A DNA stretch of 64,000 bases, from NCBI RefSeq assembly GCF_900182635.1, contig NZ_FXTD01000008.1, positions 1 through 64,000 on the forward strand. The letters are read 5' to 3'. Both the position numbers and the translations under genes were made by a program. Of the stretch, positions 45,094-52,899 are shown piece by piece. The notes beneath the pieces are model-generated. The model saw only the letters and a program-made list of their open reading frames with translations, searched no databases and was not told where the DNA came from. Position 1 is the stretch's first letter, and each line of letters starts with the position of its first letter. Source of the stretch: Halorubrum cibi (GTDB lineage Archaea > Halobacteriota > Halobacteria > Halobacteriales > Haloferacaceae).

Positions 45094-45831
45094 CTACTCG
45101 TCCTGGAGGTCGGCCTCCCGCAGCGCCTCGTTTAAGTCCTCGCGGACGCGCTCGCCCGTCTCGCGGTCCATCGCGGTCGTGACGATCCGGTTCTCCTGGA
45201 CGCTGGAGCCGTCCCGGAGGAGGAGCCGGACGTTCCCGTTCGTGCCCGCGCGCGTCGCCTTCGCGCGCAGCCCCGTCCGCGAGCCGGTGCCGCCGGCGTC
45301 GATCGGCCCGGGAACGACCTTCTTGACGTGGGGGTGTTCGGCCACCGTCTGTACCGCCCGCCGACCCTTGCGGTCGCCGATGAGCGTCGAGTGCGACCCG
45401 CCGATCTTCTCGCGCGGCGGCGTCTCGACCACCTCCAGCGCGCGGTCGCCGCGGCGGTCGAGCACCCACGCGACCACGTCGCCGTCGGCGTCCCCGTCGG
45501 GCACGCGGTAGAACTCGTGGTGGATCTGCGCGCGCGTCTCCCGGAGGGGCTCGCGCGCGCCGGCCGCGTACACCGTCTCGGGGCGCTTCCGGCGGATCTC
45601 GTCGGCGACGCGGCCGGCGAAGTTGCGCAGTTGGACGTGCGTCAGCTCCTCGTCGGCCTCGGGTCGGGTCGTGACCGCCGTCTCCCCGACGACGTCGTCC
45701 TCGTCGAGCACCGTCAACTCCGCGCGCTCCTCGGAGAACTCGACGACGACCGCGTCGCTGTTGGCGGTGTTACAGGTCAGACAGTAGTCCCCGGGCTTCT
45801 CCAGGGGGATCCCACACCGCCGGCAGTTCAT
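45094..45831 (-). CDS. DUF2103-type predicted metal-binding protein
   Basis: This 245-residue protein has an N-terminal zinc ribbon (C3, C6, C17, C20 in MNCRRCG...YCLTCN) and a C-terminal domain with KIGGSHSTLIGDRKGRRAV and HPHVKKVVPGPID. That Gly-Gly-Ser-His block is the signature I associate with DUF2103 (COG4031). The zinc ribbon and basic patch suggest RNA or ribosome contact, but function is unknown. ATG 45831 is chosen over an upstream GTG at 45846. It is convergent with the MBL gene. Confidence 0.72.
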   Translation of the reverse strand: MNCRRCGIPLEKPGDYCLTCNTANSDAVVVEFSEERAELTVLDEDDVVGETAVTTRPEADEELTHVQLRNFAGRVADEIRRKRPETVYAAGAREPLRETRAQIHHEFYRVPDGDADGDVVAWVLDRRGDRALEVVETPPREKIGGSHSTLIGDRKGRRAVQTVAEHPHVKKVVPGPIDAGGTGSRTGLRAKATRAGTNGNVRLLLRDGSSVQENRIVTTAMDRETGERVREDLNEALREADLQDE

Positions 45832-45938
45832 ACCGACCGGAGGCACGTGTCCGATAAAAGGCCGTTCGTTCCGGTCGGCTCGAGCGCCCGAAGCGACCGG
45901 AGCAACCGATATTAGTGTCCGCCCCTCGGATCGACGGT

Positions 45939-46709
45939 ATGGACGCCGACCGCGCCGGACCGGACGGGAGCGACGACGGGTCGGACGGGACCGACTCCGA
46001 GTCGGACGGATCGGACCGGCCGGGCGACTCCGAGTCGGACGGATCGGACCGACTGGGCGACACTGAAGAGCGAGAGAGCGCCTCCCCGGAGGAGGAACTC
46101 GCCGAGCACGCGGTCGACGGCGGCTGGGCGATCGATCTGTTCCGCAGCGGCCGGAGGAACGCGCTGATCGCGTGGGCGATGGTCGCGGTGCTCGTCGGCG
46201 TCTTCCTCGAGAGCCTGCTCGGGTTCGACCTCCTCTCGATGGCGCTCGTCGCGGCCATGGTCGCGGTCGTGGTCGCGCCCGCGATCGCCGCCGGCGACCC
46301 CCGAGCGATGCTCCCGTGGGAGCTGCTCGGACTCGCGCTGTTGCCCGTGTTAGTGCGCGCGCTCTTCGGCGGGGATCTCGGCGTCTTCGCGGTGTACCTC
46401 GCGATCGCCGCGCTCGCGCTCGTCATCACCGTCGATTTACACATGTTCACGTCGCTGCGGGTGACCCACTGGTTCGCGGTCGTCCTCGTCGTGATGACCA
46501 CGATGGCCACCGCGGCGGCGTGGACGATCCTCCGCTGGAACGCGGACCGGACCCTCGGAACCGAGTTCCTGACGACGAACGAGGCGCTCATGATCGAGTG
46601 GCTCTACGTGACGCTGGCCGGACTCGCCGCCGGCGTCCTCTTCGACGCGTACTTCCGGCGTCGCGGGCTTCGGCTCCGCCGGGCGATCCGACGGGTGGTC
46701 CGAAAATGA
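45939..46709 (+). CDS. Membrane protein with acidic repeat N-terminus
   Basis: This 256-residue protein has about 55 N-terminal acidic, Ser-rich residues, partly a duplicated DSESDGSDRPG/DSESDGSDRLG unit encoded by a 33-base tandem repeat (45992-46057). Six hydrophobic helices follow (AWAMVAVLVGVFLESLLGF, MALVAAMVAVVVAPAIAA and others), and the end is a basic tail RRRGLRLRRAIRRVVRK. It overlaps the next gene by four bases, so both are probably made together. No family name can be given. Confidence 0.75.
   Translation: MDADRAGPDGSDDGSDGTDSESDGSDRPGDSESDGSDRLGDTEERESASPEEELAEHAVDGGWAIDLFRSGRRNALIAWAMVAVLVGVFLESLLGFDLLSMALVAAMVAVVVAPAIAAGDPRAMLPWELLGLALLPVLVRALFGGDLGVFAVYLAIAALALVITVDLHMFTSLRVTHWFAVVLVVMTTMATAAAWTILRWNADRTLGTEFLTTNEALMIEWLYVTLAGLAAGVLFDAYFRRRGLRLRRAIRRVVRK
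45992..46057. repeat. 33-bp in-frame tandem repeat
   Basis: Two copies at a 33-base step, differing only in the last bases, encode the acidic DSESDGSDRPG/DSESDGSDRLG units of the membrane protein's N-terminus. Confidence 0.8.
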
Positions 46710-47350
46710 CGCTCCTGCCCCGCCCGTCGATCCGGGACCAGAAACGGCTCACTCGGACGATGCAGGCGGTCCTCGCTGGGATCCTCGTCTACGGCGTCGT
46801 CGCGGGCGCGCCGAAGGCGATCTCCAACGGCGGGATCGCGCTGCTCATCACGTTCGTTCCGGCGGCGCTCGAGCGGAACTACGAGGTCCCGATCGACCCC
46901 TGGCTCGGCGTGTGGATCACGAGCGCCGTCTTCTTTCACACCTTGGGATCGGCCGCCCTCTACACGCGGATCGAGTGGTGGGACCACCTCACGCACTCGC
47001 TTTCGGCCTCGCTCGTCGCCGGGGTCGGCTACACGGCATTGCGCGCCGTCGACCTCCACAGCGACCGGATCCGGATCCCGAGTCGGTTCGCGTTCGTCTT
47101 CATCCTCCTCGTCGTCCTCGCGTTCGGCGTCGTCTGGGAGCTGTTCGAGTTCGCGCTCGACATCGTCGCCGCCACGACCGGCGTCACCATGCCACTGGCA
47201 CAACACGGGCTCGACGACACCGTCCTCGACCTGATGTACAACTCGGTCGGGGCGCTCCTCGTCGCGACTTTCGGACAGGCGCACCTCACCGGCGTCGCGG
47301 AACGGTTCCGCGAGGGGCTCCTCGCGCGGTCGGACGGCTCCGGGAAGTGA
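46706..47350 (+). CDS. DUF2238-like (YjdF-type) membrane protein
   Basis: This 214-residue polytopic protein has IEWWDHLTHSLSASLVAG, FGVVWELFEFALD and DTVLDLMYNSVGALL. The WWDHLTH...WELFEF...DT...D pattern matches the DUF2238/YjdF type of membrane protein with conserved Asp, His and Glu facing the membrane interior. Its function is unknown. Overlap (ATGA) with the 45939 gene suggests the two membrane proteins work together. Confidence 0.75.
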   Translation: MTLLPRPSIRDQKRLTRTMQAVLAGILVYGVVAGAPKAISNGGIALLITFVPAALERNYEVPIDPWLGVWITSAVFFHTLGSAALYTRIEWWDHLTHSLSASLVAGVGYTALRAVDLHSDRIRIPSRFAFVFILLVVLAFGVVWELFEFALDIVAATTGVTMPLAQHGLDDTVLDLMYNSVGALLVATFGQAHLTGVAERFREGLLARSDGSGK

Positions 47351-47379
47351 GTCGGACCGCTGACGCGAGAGTCCCTCCG

Positions 47380-48498
47380 TCAGTCGAGACAGGCCGCGAC
47401 GACGCGTAGGGCGGCCTCACCGCGAACCTCCTTCGCCAGAAGCGGAACCCGTTTGACGTCGCGGCCGCGGAAGAGGTCGGTCGCGTCCCGGAGCGCCGCC
47501 TGCTGGACGTCCCACCGTCGCGCGCAGAACTCGCAGTGTTCGGGATCCGGCTCGACGATCCACTCCGGATCGACGTCGGCAACCTCGCTCACCCGCTCCA
47601 TCACGCGGTTGACGACGAGGGTGTTCACCGGTATTCCGAACTCGTCGAGGCGGGCGACGAGTCGCTCGGACTCGACGACGCTCATCTCCTCGGGGATCAT
47701 CACGACGCGGAAGTCGGTCCGTTCGGGGTCGCGTAACACGTTCCTGAGGCGCTCGATCCGCGTCCGTAACTCCTCGAGGTCGGCGCTCGGATCGGGGCCG
47801 TCGTCGTCCCCGCCGAACATCCCCTTGATCCCGTCCATCATCCCCGAGAAGCGCTGACGGAGCGACATCACGCGCCCGATCATCGAGTCCATGATCTCGG
47901 GGAGTTGGAGGAGACGGAGGGTGTGGCCGGTGGGTGCGGTGTCGACGACGACCCGGTCGAACCGCGGGTCGTCGAGGTACTCGAGCAGCTGGCGCATCGC
48001 CGCGGCCTCGTCCGCGCCGGGCATCGTCCCGCCGAGCAGCGAACCGGGCTCGCCGTCGACCCCGTCGCCTCCGCCGGTGCCGTCGGCGGCGTCCGCCATC
48101 CCGCCCATCCCCGGCATGCCGCCCATCGCCTCGCCCATCTCGCCCAGCCCGCCGAGCGGGTCACCGTCCGCGCCGAACATCCCCTCCTCCATCGCGGCGT
48201 CGGGGTCGATCTCGGCGGCGTAAAGCGGCACGTCCTCGTGGACCACTGCCGGCTCGGCGGGCACGTCGATTCCGAAGGTGTCCGAAAGCGAGTGGGCCGG
48301 GTCCGTCGAGACGACGAGCGTCGGGACGCCTCCCGCCGCAGAGGAGAGTCCGGTCGCGGCCGCCATCGTCGTCTTCCCCACGCCGCCCTTCCCGCCGTAC
48401 AGCACGTACTCCGGGGCGTCGACGCCCCGAGGAAGGTCCTCGCTTCCCGTGTCCTCGTCGTCGACGCGTTCGACGGGCTCGACGTCGATGTCGTCCAT
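47380..48498 (-). CDS. Get3/ArsA-family ATPase
   Basis: This 372-residue protein has the deviant Walker A GKGGVGKT (36-43), DPAHSLSDTFGI (A-loop), DTAPTGHTLRLLQLPE and, near the C-terminus, CEFCARR with the zinc-binding CxxC of Get3. A methionine- and glycine-rich segment (GGLGEMGEAMGGMPGMGGMA, about 114-133) fills the client-binding region, as expected for a TRC40/Get3 homologue that carries tail-anchored membrane proteins. There is one ArsA half rather than two, so arsenite transport is unlikely. Confidence 0.88.
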   Translation of the reverse strand: MDDIDVEPVERVDDEDTGSEDLPRGVDAPEYVLYGGKGGVGKTTMAAATGLSSAAGGVPTLVVSTDPAHSLSDTFGIDVPAEPAVVHEDVPLYAAEIDPDAAMEEGMFGADGDPLGGLGEMGEAMGGMPGMGGMADAADGTGGGDGVDGEPGSLLGGTMPGADEAAAMRQLLEYLDDPRFDRVVVDTAPTGHTLRLLQLPEIMDSMIGRVMSLRQRFSGMMDGIKGMFGGDDDGPDPSADLEELRTRIERLRNVLRDPERTDFRVVMIPEEMSVVESERLVARLDEFGIPVNTLVVNRVMERVSEVADVDPEWIVEPDPEHCEFCARRWDVQQAALRDATDLFRGRDVKRVPLLAKEVRGEAALRVVAACLD

Positions 48499-48586
48499 GC
48501 TCCCTACTGGCGGCGGCGCACTTGTGTACCCGTCGGTCCGGGATCACGGGTGGGACGGGTGGGACGGGGGCCGAAAGGCGAGCGGG

Positions 48587-48883
48587 CTACGGCGACCCGT
48601 CGAGCCGTTCGACGACAGTCTGGAGGTCCGCTTCGGTCTCGATCTCTCGTTTCACTTTCTCTCGGCGGCGGACCGCCGCGGAGTCGGCGTCGTACGCGCG
48701 GACGTACTCCGCGCGGGTGTGTTCGTCGAACGCGTGTCGGATCGCGAAGTAGCCGTCCGGAACGATCGTGCCGCACACCTTACACTCGTGGCGCTGGTGT
48801 TCTCGCGTCTGGTGGAGCACGGCCGACTCCACGTCCTCGAAGACGGCGTCGCACCCGTCGATACCGCACGCCCAGGGAACCAT
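48587..48883 (-). CDS. Double C2H2 zinc-finger protein
   Basis: This 98-residue protein has two C2H2-like fingers, C6/C11/H24/H29 and C34/C37/H50/H55, followed by a charged helical tail. It is a haloarchaeal small zinc protein (DUF7565-like as I recall). Possible roles are DNA, RNA or protein binding. It is divergent from the PHP protein gene 124 bases away. Confidence 0.78.
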   Translation of the reverse strand: MVPWACGIDGCDAVFEDVESAVLHQTREHQRHECKVCGTIVPDGYFAIRHAFDEHTRAEYVRAYDADSAAVRRREKVKREIETEADLQTVVERLDGSP

Positions 48884-49007
48884 GTTCCACGGTTCCCGCC
48901 GAGCGGATTAACGGTTTCCCCCGAGGACCCCGGATCGGCGACGAACGGTGAGACCCGAAGTCGTCGACGAACGATACGCCTTTGGGCGACTGTGTGTACC
49001 TCCGATC

Positions 49008-49772
49008 GTGAGCCGATCTCGAACGCGCGTCGACGCCCACGTCAAGGTCCTCGACGACCGCGTCGTCGCCCGCGCGAAGGAGCGCGGGATCGACGCGCTC
49101 GTGTACGCGCCGCATTTCACCCGGCTGCCGACGATCCGCGAGCGCGCGACCCGGTTCTCCGACGACGATCTGACGGTGGTTCCCGGCCGCGAGGTGTTCA
49201 CCGGCGACTGGGGAAACCGCCGACACCTCCTCGCGATCGGGCTCGCGGAACCCGTCCCCGATTACATCACCTTCGAGGGGGCGATGGCGGAGTTCGAACG
49301 CCAGGACGCGGCAGTCCTCGTCCCACACCCGTCGTTCGCGACCATCTCGCTCACCCGGCCCGAACTCGCGGCTCACGACCCTCGGATCGATGCCATCGAG
49401 ACGTACAACACGAAGCTGCTCTCTCACCAGAACGACCGCGCACGCGACATCGCGGACGACCTCGACCTCCACGGGTTCGGGTCCTCGTACGCGCACCTCG
49501 GGTCGACCGTCGGCGAGGCCTGGACCGCTTTCGAGGGAGTCCTCCCCGACGCCGAGGCGGTAGTCGAGGCGTTTCGCGAGGGACGTTCCCGAACGGTCGT
49601 TCGGCGCAGCGGTCCCGGGCACCGACTCCGTGGTCTGATCGAGTTCGGGCATCTGGCCTACGAGAACACCTGGATGAAGGCCGACCGGCTGTTCCTCTCC
49701 GGCGAGGAGCCCACTCTTCCCTCGAACGTCGCTTACCGGGGCCGGTTCGACGACGTGGCCGTCTACGAGTAG
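49008..49772 (+). CDS. PHP-domain-associated phosphoesterase-like protein
   Basis: This 254-residue protein starts at GTG 49008 (SRSRTRVDAHVKVLDDRVVA). The GTG is preferred because the sequence before it is AT-richer promoter-like DNA and the longer frame adds an atypical N-terminus. RVDAHVKVLDD, APHFTRLPTIRERA, VVPGREVFTGDWGNRRHLLA and VLVPHPSF form the PHP-type metal site, but the first HxH is replaced by DAH, so metal binding may differ. The rest fits PHP-associated proteins of haloarchaea. The substrate is unknown. Confidence 0.75.
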   Translation: MSRSRTRVDAHVKVLDDRVVARAKERGIDALVYAPHFTRLPTIRERATRFSDDDLTVVPGREVFTGDWGNRRHLLAIGLAEPVPDYITFEGAMAEFERQDAAVLVPHPSFATISLTRPELAAHDPRIDAIETYNTKLLSHQNDRARDIADDLDLHGFGSSYAHLGSTVGEAWTAFEGVLPDAEAVVEAFREGRSRTVVRRSGPGHRLRGLIEFGHLAYENTWMKADRLFLSGEEPTLPSNVAYRGRFDDVAVYE

Positions 49773-49829
49773 CGAGGCGGCGATCGTTCGACCCGTTTTC
49801 GTTCGAACCGATCGCTAGATCGAGTGCGC

Positions 49830-50006
49830 TCACTCGGTAGTTCTCGAGTGACTGAACACATCTCTGAGGAGCATCCCACCACTACTGATAGCGAGGAATC
49901 CACCGATAGCTTGGAGGACGGCTGGAAGGGTACCATCTGAGGATCCCGAAAAAACGAGGATGATAGATAATCCGATTAGCATCAAGTACAACGCGGTCTC
50001 ATACAT
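49830..50006 (-). CDS. Small two-helix membrane protein
   Basis: This is a 58-residue protein starting MYETALYLMLIGLSIILVF, with a second hydrophobic segment LPAVLQAIGGFLAISSGG and a polar end RDVFSHSRTTE. A TATA-like agatatta lies about 25-32 bases before the ATG on the minus strand, supporting a leaderless gene. It is lower in GC than the flanking core genes. No family is recognised. Confidence 0.5.
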   Translation of the reverse strand: MYETALYLMLIGLSIILVFSGSSDGTLPAVLQAIGGFLAISSGGMLLRDVFSHSRTTE

Positions 50007-50221
50007 ATCTGGACGTCGTCTCTCCACTGGGTAATATCTGTGAATTGACCCCGTCCGAGCCGAGAGATAGCACTCTCTGGGCAGATAAACGGATCCGACA
50101 CAACGTCGAGAACCGAGCAAACGTCGCGCTCGGGCACGCTGATCTGGCAGCGGACGAGCTGGAGAGACTTGATTTTCCAGATTCCGATCGAAATGCCCGA
50201 TCTGCGTACAGGACGTGGTGA
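50000..50221 (+). pseudogene. C-terminal gene fragment without a start
   Basis: In one plus-strand frame the DNA encodes protein-like sequence ending ADKRIRHNVENRANVALGHA, then DLAADELERLDFPDSDRNAR and SAYRTW-stop (TGA 50219-50221). The composition and codon use look like a haloarchaeal C-terminus, but there is no in-frame ATG or GTG. The upstream part overlaps the oppositely oriented small gene at 49830-50006. It is best read as the decayed end of a gene cut off by rearrangement. The family is not identified. Confidence 0.35.
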
Positions 50222-50304
50222 CATTTTCCTCGTCGTGAATCGGGCCGTGAACTCCATGGAGTAGGACGGCCGGTCTCAGGTGCGGTTCTCTTCTCTCCCA
50301 GAAG

Positions 50305-50601
50305 TCACGCTACGACCATCGCATACAATACGACACAAAGGCCGAGAACTGTCACGAGACCTCGTACCAGAAGGACGATGCCTCCCTCCACCCCGGTCAG
50401 ATCTGTGAGTATGACTGCCACGTATACGCCCGCGGTTAGTAACGCGATACCGACGGCAAGCGCTCGCATCTTGGTGGAGCCGTTACGTCGGTATCCACGA
50501 TAGGCCAGCGTCGCGACGAACAGTCCCACAACGGCAGTTACGCTACGGGCTACTAACTCCACACTGAGCGGTTCTATCGTCAGCAAACTCGCTGGTATCA
50601 T
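50305..50601 (-). CDS. Small membrane protein, DUF7521-like (copy 1)
   Basis: This 98-residue protein has three hydrophobic helices (VARSVTAVVGLFVATLAYRG, ALAVGIALLTAGVYVAVIL, VRGLVTVLGLCVVLYAMV). The helix 1 end AYRGYRRNGS matches the LIRGYRRGPA of its neighbour, marking the two as paralogues. I recall such pairs as DUF7521 proteins beside winged-helix regulators in haloarchaea. The role is unknown; a membrane sensor for the regulator is one possibility. It overlaps the neighbour by four bases. Confidence 0.7.
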   Translation of the reverse strand: MIPASLLTIEPLSVELVARSVTAVVGLFVATLAYRGYRRNGSTKMRALAVGIALLTAGVYVAVILTDLTGVEGGIVLLVRGLVTVLGLCVVLYAMVVA

Positions 50602-50921
50602 CGCATCTCACCGCCGTACACCGTCCACAGGATCGTCCCCAATCCGACTAATTCACAGCCACTAACGAGTATCGAACGCCCGGTACTCCCGATGTCCGTC
50701 GCCGTCGGCAACGCGACACGAAGCAGTTCGGGCACCGTGATCAGGAAGATGAGCCCCACCGCGAGCCAGAGCATCTCGCGGTGAGCCGGTCCTCGACGAT
50801 AGCCACGGATCAGCACCGCGGCGATGGTCACCGACAACACCACCGAAACCACCGAGAGAGCAAGCACGGCAAGTGCGATGAGTGGGTCGCTCCCCGTGGT
50901 CTCCACCTGTCCTACGAGCAT
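50598..50921 (-). CDS. Small membrane protein, DUF7521-like (copy 2)
   Basis: This 107-residue paralogue of the preceding gene product has three or four helices (LIALAVLALSVVSVVLSVTI, LWLAVGLIFLITVPELLRVA and a C-terminal LVGLGTILWTVY). ATG 50921 follows the stop of the winged-helix gene by one base and its own stop overlaps copy 1, so all three are one operon read from the divergent promoter near 51300. Confidence 0.7.
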   Translation of the reverse strand: MLVGQVETTGSDPLIALAVLALSVVSVVLSVTIAAVLIRGYRRGPAHREMLWLAVGLIFLITVPELLRVALPTATDIGSTGRSILVSGCELVGLGTILWTVYGGEMR

Positions 50922-50922
50922 C

Positions 50923-51267
50923 TTAAGATAACCCCTCGAACAGTTCTGTGAACCGGTCGGCAGGGTCCGTCGAGCGTGACACGGCTACCTCGTAGCTCCC
51001 GTCGGTGAACGTGACGGTAACGTTCTCCACGGTGGCCACGTACCGCTTGTAGTGATGGCCGTCGGGATCGAACTCCTGCCGTTCGGTCACGAGGCCTGCG
51101 TCATGTAACCGATCGAGACGGCGGTACGCCGTCGAATCGGACATTTCACAGGCCGTACAGAGTTCATCGACTGACATCGGTTCGATCGTGAGGTGTGCGA
51201 GGATCGCTCGGGCGTACTCGTCGTCGAGTAACGCTAGGACGGCGTCCTCGTCCTCGCCCATGTCCAT
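50923..51267 (-). CDS. ArsR-like winged-helix regulator
   Basis: This 114-residue protein starts MDMGEDEDAVLALLDDEYA. The winged helix is IEPMSVDELCTACEMSDSTA, then YRRLDRLHDAGLVTERQEF. The C-terminal beta hairpin region (VENVTVTFTDGSYEVAVSRS) is typical of haloarchaeal HTH proteins. ATG 51267 is chosen because a T-rich TATA element lies about 25-30 bases upstream on the minus strand; a longer frame from 51300 is possible. It leads the DUF7521-like pair and is divergent from the protease gene; autoregulation through the inter-gene palindromes is likely (inference). Confidence 0.78.
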   Translation of the reverse strand: MDMGEDEDAVLALLDDEYARAILAHLTIEPMSVDELCTACEMSDSTAYRRLDRLHDAGLVTERQEFDPDGHHYKRYVATVENVTVTFTDGSYEVAVSRSTDPADRFTELFEGLS

Positions 51268-51302
51268 GCCAGATCCGGGTAACAGTAAAAAACCCGTCAC
51301 AG

Positions 51303-51317
51303 CTTCCGGGTCGGAAG
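51303..51317. promoter_or_regulatory. Inverted repeat CTTCCG-GGT-CGGAAG in divergent promoter
   Basis: Perfect six-base arms lie midway between the two divergent start codons (51267 minus, 51361 plus). It is a candidate operator for one of the winged-helix proteins encoded on either side. Confidence 0.4.
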
Positions 51318-51335
51318 TCGTGCCTGGGGTGCTAG

Positions 51336-51349
51336 GTATATCCGGATAC
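51336..51349. promoter_or_regulatory. TATA element and palindrome TATCCGGATA of the protease gene
   Basis: The TATA-like gtatatcc at 51336-51343 sits about 22-25 bases before the ATG at 51361, and a perfect ten-base palindrome TATCCGGATA (51339-51348) overlaps it. A repressor bound here would cover the promoter. Confidence 0.45.
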
Positions 51350-51360
51350 TTGCGCCAGGT

Positions 51361-52320
51361 ATGTCGTTACAATCGACGGTTGGCCGGGTCCTATCGACTA
51401 CCCTCCCGGAGAGGATCCGTCAACTCTGCTGGCCGGTCTGGAACGCCGAACAACGCCGCTTGCGCGCGCCGCTCCGTGCGCTCCTACCGACGGTACTTAC
51501 CTTTCTTCTCCTCGCAATCCTCCAGACCACGATCCGAGCCAGGTTCGTCCATCCGGTACGAGAGCTCCTCGAATTGACTGGAATCGCCATCATTCTCATT
51601 GGCGCGGTGCTTCTTAGTACACGAATCATCGACCGGCGTCCCATGAGCGGATTCGGCCTCTCGTTCGACCGAGATTGGTGGCGCTCGTTTGTCGTCGGTG
51701 GATTCGTCGCCACTGCGATCAACGGTGGCGCACTCGTCGTGGCACTCGGCGCCGACTGGGCTACGTTCGCTGGCGTAATGCGTGGGTCCGGCGACCTACC
51801 GTTCTTGCCTGCGATGGGGATCGTGTTCGGGTATATCGCTTTTGCGGCCGCATGGGAAGAGTTCGTTCTGCGTGGTGCGATGGTGAAGAATCTCGCTGAG
51901 GGATCGAACGGATACGTTCCCAAGTGGGTTGCTGTCGGCCTTGCTGTGGCTCTGAGCACCCTCGTGTTCGCGTTTCTACACGGTGGGAAGGTAACGCATC
52001 TCAGTCAATACGGGTACTACCTGATCGCTGGACTGGTACTGAGTGGAGCGTACGTCCTGACCGGCGAACTCGCCCTCAGTATCGGCTTTCATGTGTTCTA
52101 CAATTTCACTCAAACCGCGATTTTCGGTCTCGGTCACTCACAGCAAACTCCAGAGCTCTTCGCTGTCGACATCGTCGGGCCATCGCGTTGGGTTGGTGAG
52201 GAGGGACTCGTTTTTGTCGGCTTCGCCATCCTTGGTGGCTTGCTACTGGTTGCGTATATACGCCGACGCGACGGGAAGATCGAACTCGACGATCGTGTGA
52301 CTGCGTACACCGGACGGTAA
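51361..52320 (+). CDS. CPBP-family intramembrane protease (CAAX/Abi type)
   Basis: This 319-residue polytopic protein has the CPBP motifs: motif 1 AWEEFVLRGAM (EE pair and Arg), motif 2 FAFLHGGK and motif 3 GFHVFYN. All the catalytic Glu and His residues of CPBP/CAAX glutamic proteases are present. Members cleave prenylated or other membrane proteins, or act as bacteriocin-immunity-like or regulated proteolysis factors. A winged-helix gene follows 18 bases downstream, so both are probably one transcript. The substrate is unknown. Confidence 0.85.
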   Translation: MSLQSTVGRVLSTTLPERIRQLCWPVWNAEQRRLRAPLRALLPTVLTFLLLAILQTTIRARFVHPVRELLELTGIAIILIGAVLLSTRIIDRRPMSGFGLSFDRDWWRSFVVGGFVATAINGGALVVALGADWATFAGVMRGSGDLPFLPAMGIVFGYIAFAAAWEEFVLRGAMVKNLAEGSNGYVPKWVAVGLAVALSTLVFAFLHGGKVTHLSQYGYYLIAGLVLSGAYVLTGELALSIGFHVFYNFTQTAIFGLGHSQQTPELFAVDIVGPSRWVGEEGLVFVGFAILGGLLLVAYIRRRDGKIELDDRVTAYTGR

Positions 52321-52338
52321 CACATCTCGGACGAACTC

Positions 52339-52692
52339 ATGCCAACCGCATTCCCCCACCAGACTCCTGTCGAACACACACCGCGTGAACGGTCGAGAAT
52401 CGTCATCGACGACCAGCCGACCGACACGCTTCAGGTCGTTTCCTCGGATACCGCACAGCAGATACTGGCAACGCTCGATGACGAACCAGCGACGGCCTCC
52501 GACATCGCTGATGCTATCGGTACATCCGTACAGAACGCCAAATACCATTTGGGACACCTCCGTGAGGCCGACCTGATCGAGGCGGTAGACACATGGTACT
52601 CTAGAAAGGGGATCGAGATGACGGTCTACGCCCTCTCGGTGGAGGAGCTCGTCATTCAGTTTGGGAACACCACCGCAGAGACACGGCAGTGA
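52339..52692 (+). CDS. Winged-helix regulator downstream of the CPBP protease
   Basis: This 117-residue protein has a central winged helix at about 33-95: SSDTAQQILATLDDEPATAS, DIADAIGTSVQNAKYHLGHL and YSRKGIEMTVYALSVEELV. The N-terminal 30 residues are polar. The gene begins 18 bases after the protease stop. A pairing of a membrane protease with a soluble regulator suggests a signal relay, but direct evidence is lacking. It ends only 4 bases from a minus-strand gene remnant. Confidence 0.78.
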   Translation: MPTAFPHQTPVEHTPRERSRIVIDDQPTDTLQVVSSDTAQQILATLDDEPATASDIADAIGTSVQNAKYHLGHLREADLIEAVDTWYSRKGIEMTVYALSVEELVIQFGNTTAETRQ

Positions 52693-52693
52693 G

Positions 52694-52891
52694 TCACGAT
52701 CCGTCCCGTGGAGGAAGGTCGCCAAGGGTGCCCGGGCCGTCGGTGTGCGTGGCGGTAGAGAATACAGCTCCGTCGACCAGTACTGGTGGAGATATCACTT
52801 GATGATGAAGGTCCGGATCGAACGCGTAGTGCCAGCGCATCTCCCCCGATTTCCGATCGAACACGCTGATCGTCTTCTTCCCAGAAGTTGC
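52694..52891 (-). pseudogene. PQQ-type beta-propeller gene remnant
   Basis: The minus strand encodes SGKKTISVFDRKSGEMRWHY, then AFDPDLHHQVISPPVLVDGA and VFSTATHTDGPGTLGDLPPR, then DGS-stop (TGA at 52694-52696). The V-D-x-x-S-G-x-x-x-W strand pattern and PPVLVDGAVF are the repeats of BamB/PQQ-like propellers. Only about 65 codons remain. Upstream the DNA passes directly into the end of the DUF457 gene, so the rest of the gene has been lost. It marks the right boundary of the island. Confidence 0.65.
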
Positions 52892-52899
52892 GTCCGCCC

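Noticed and set aside
49982-50257. Minus-strand 91-codon frame starting MEFTARFTTRKMSPRP
   Set aside because: It has no family resemblance, and the opposite strand gives a far more protein-like sequence over the same bases.
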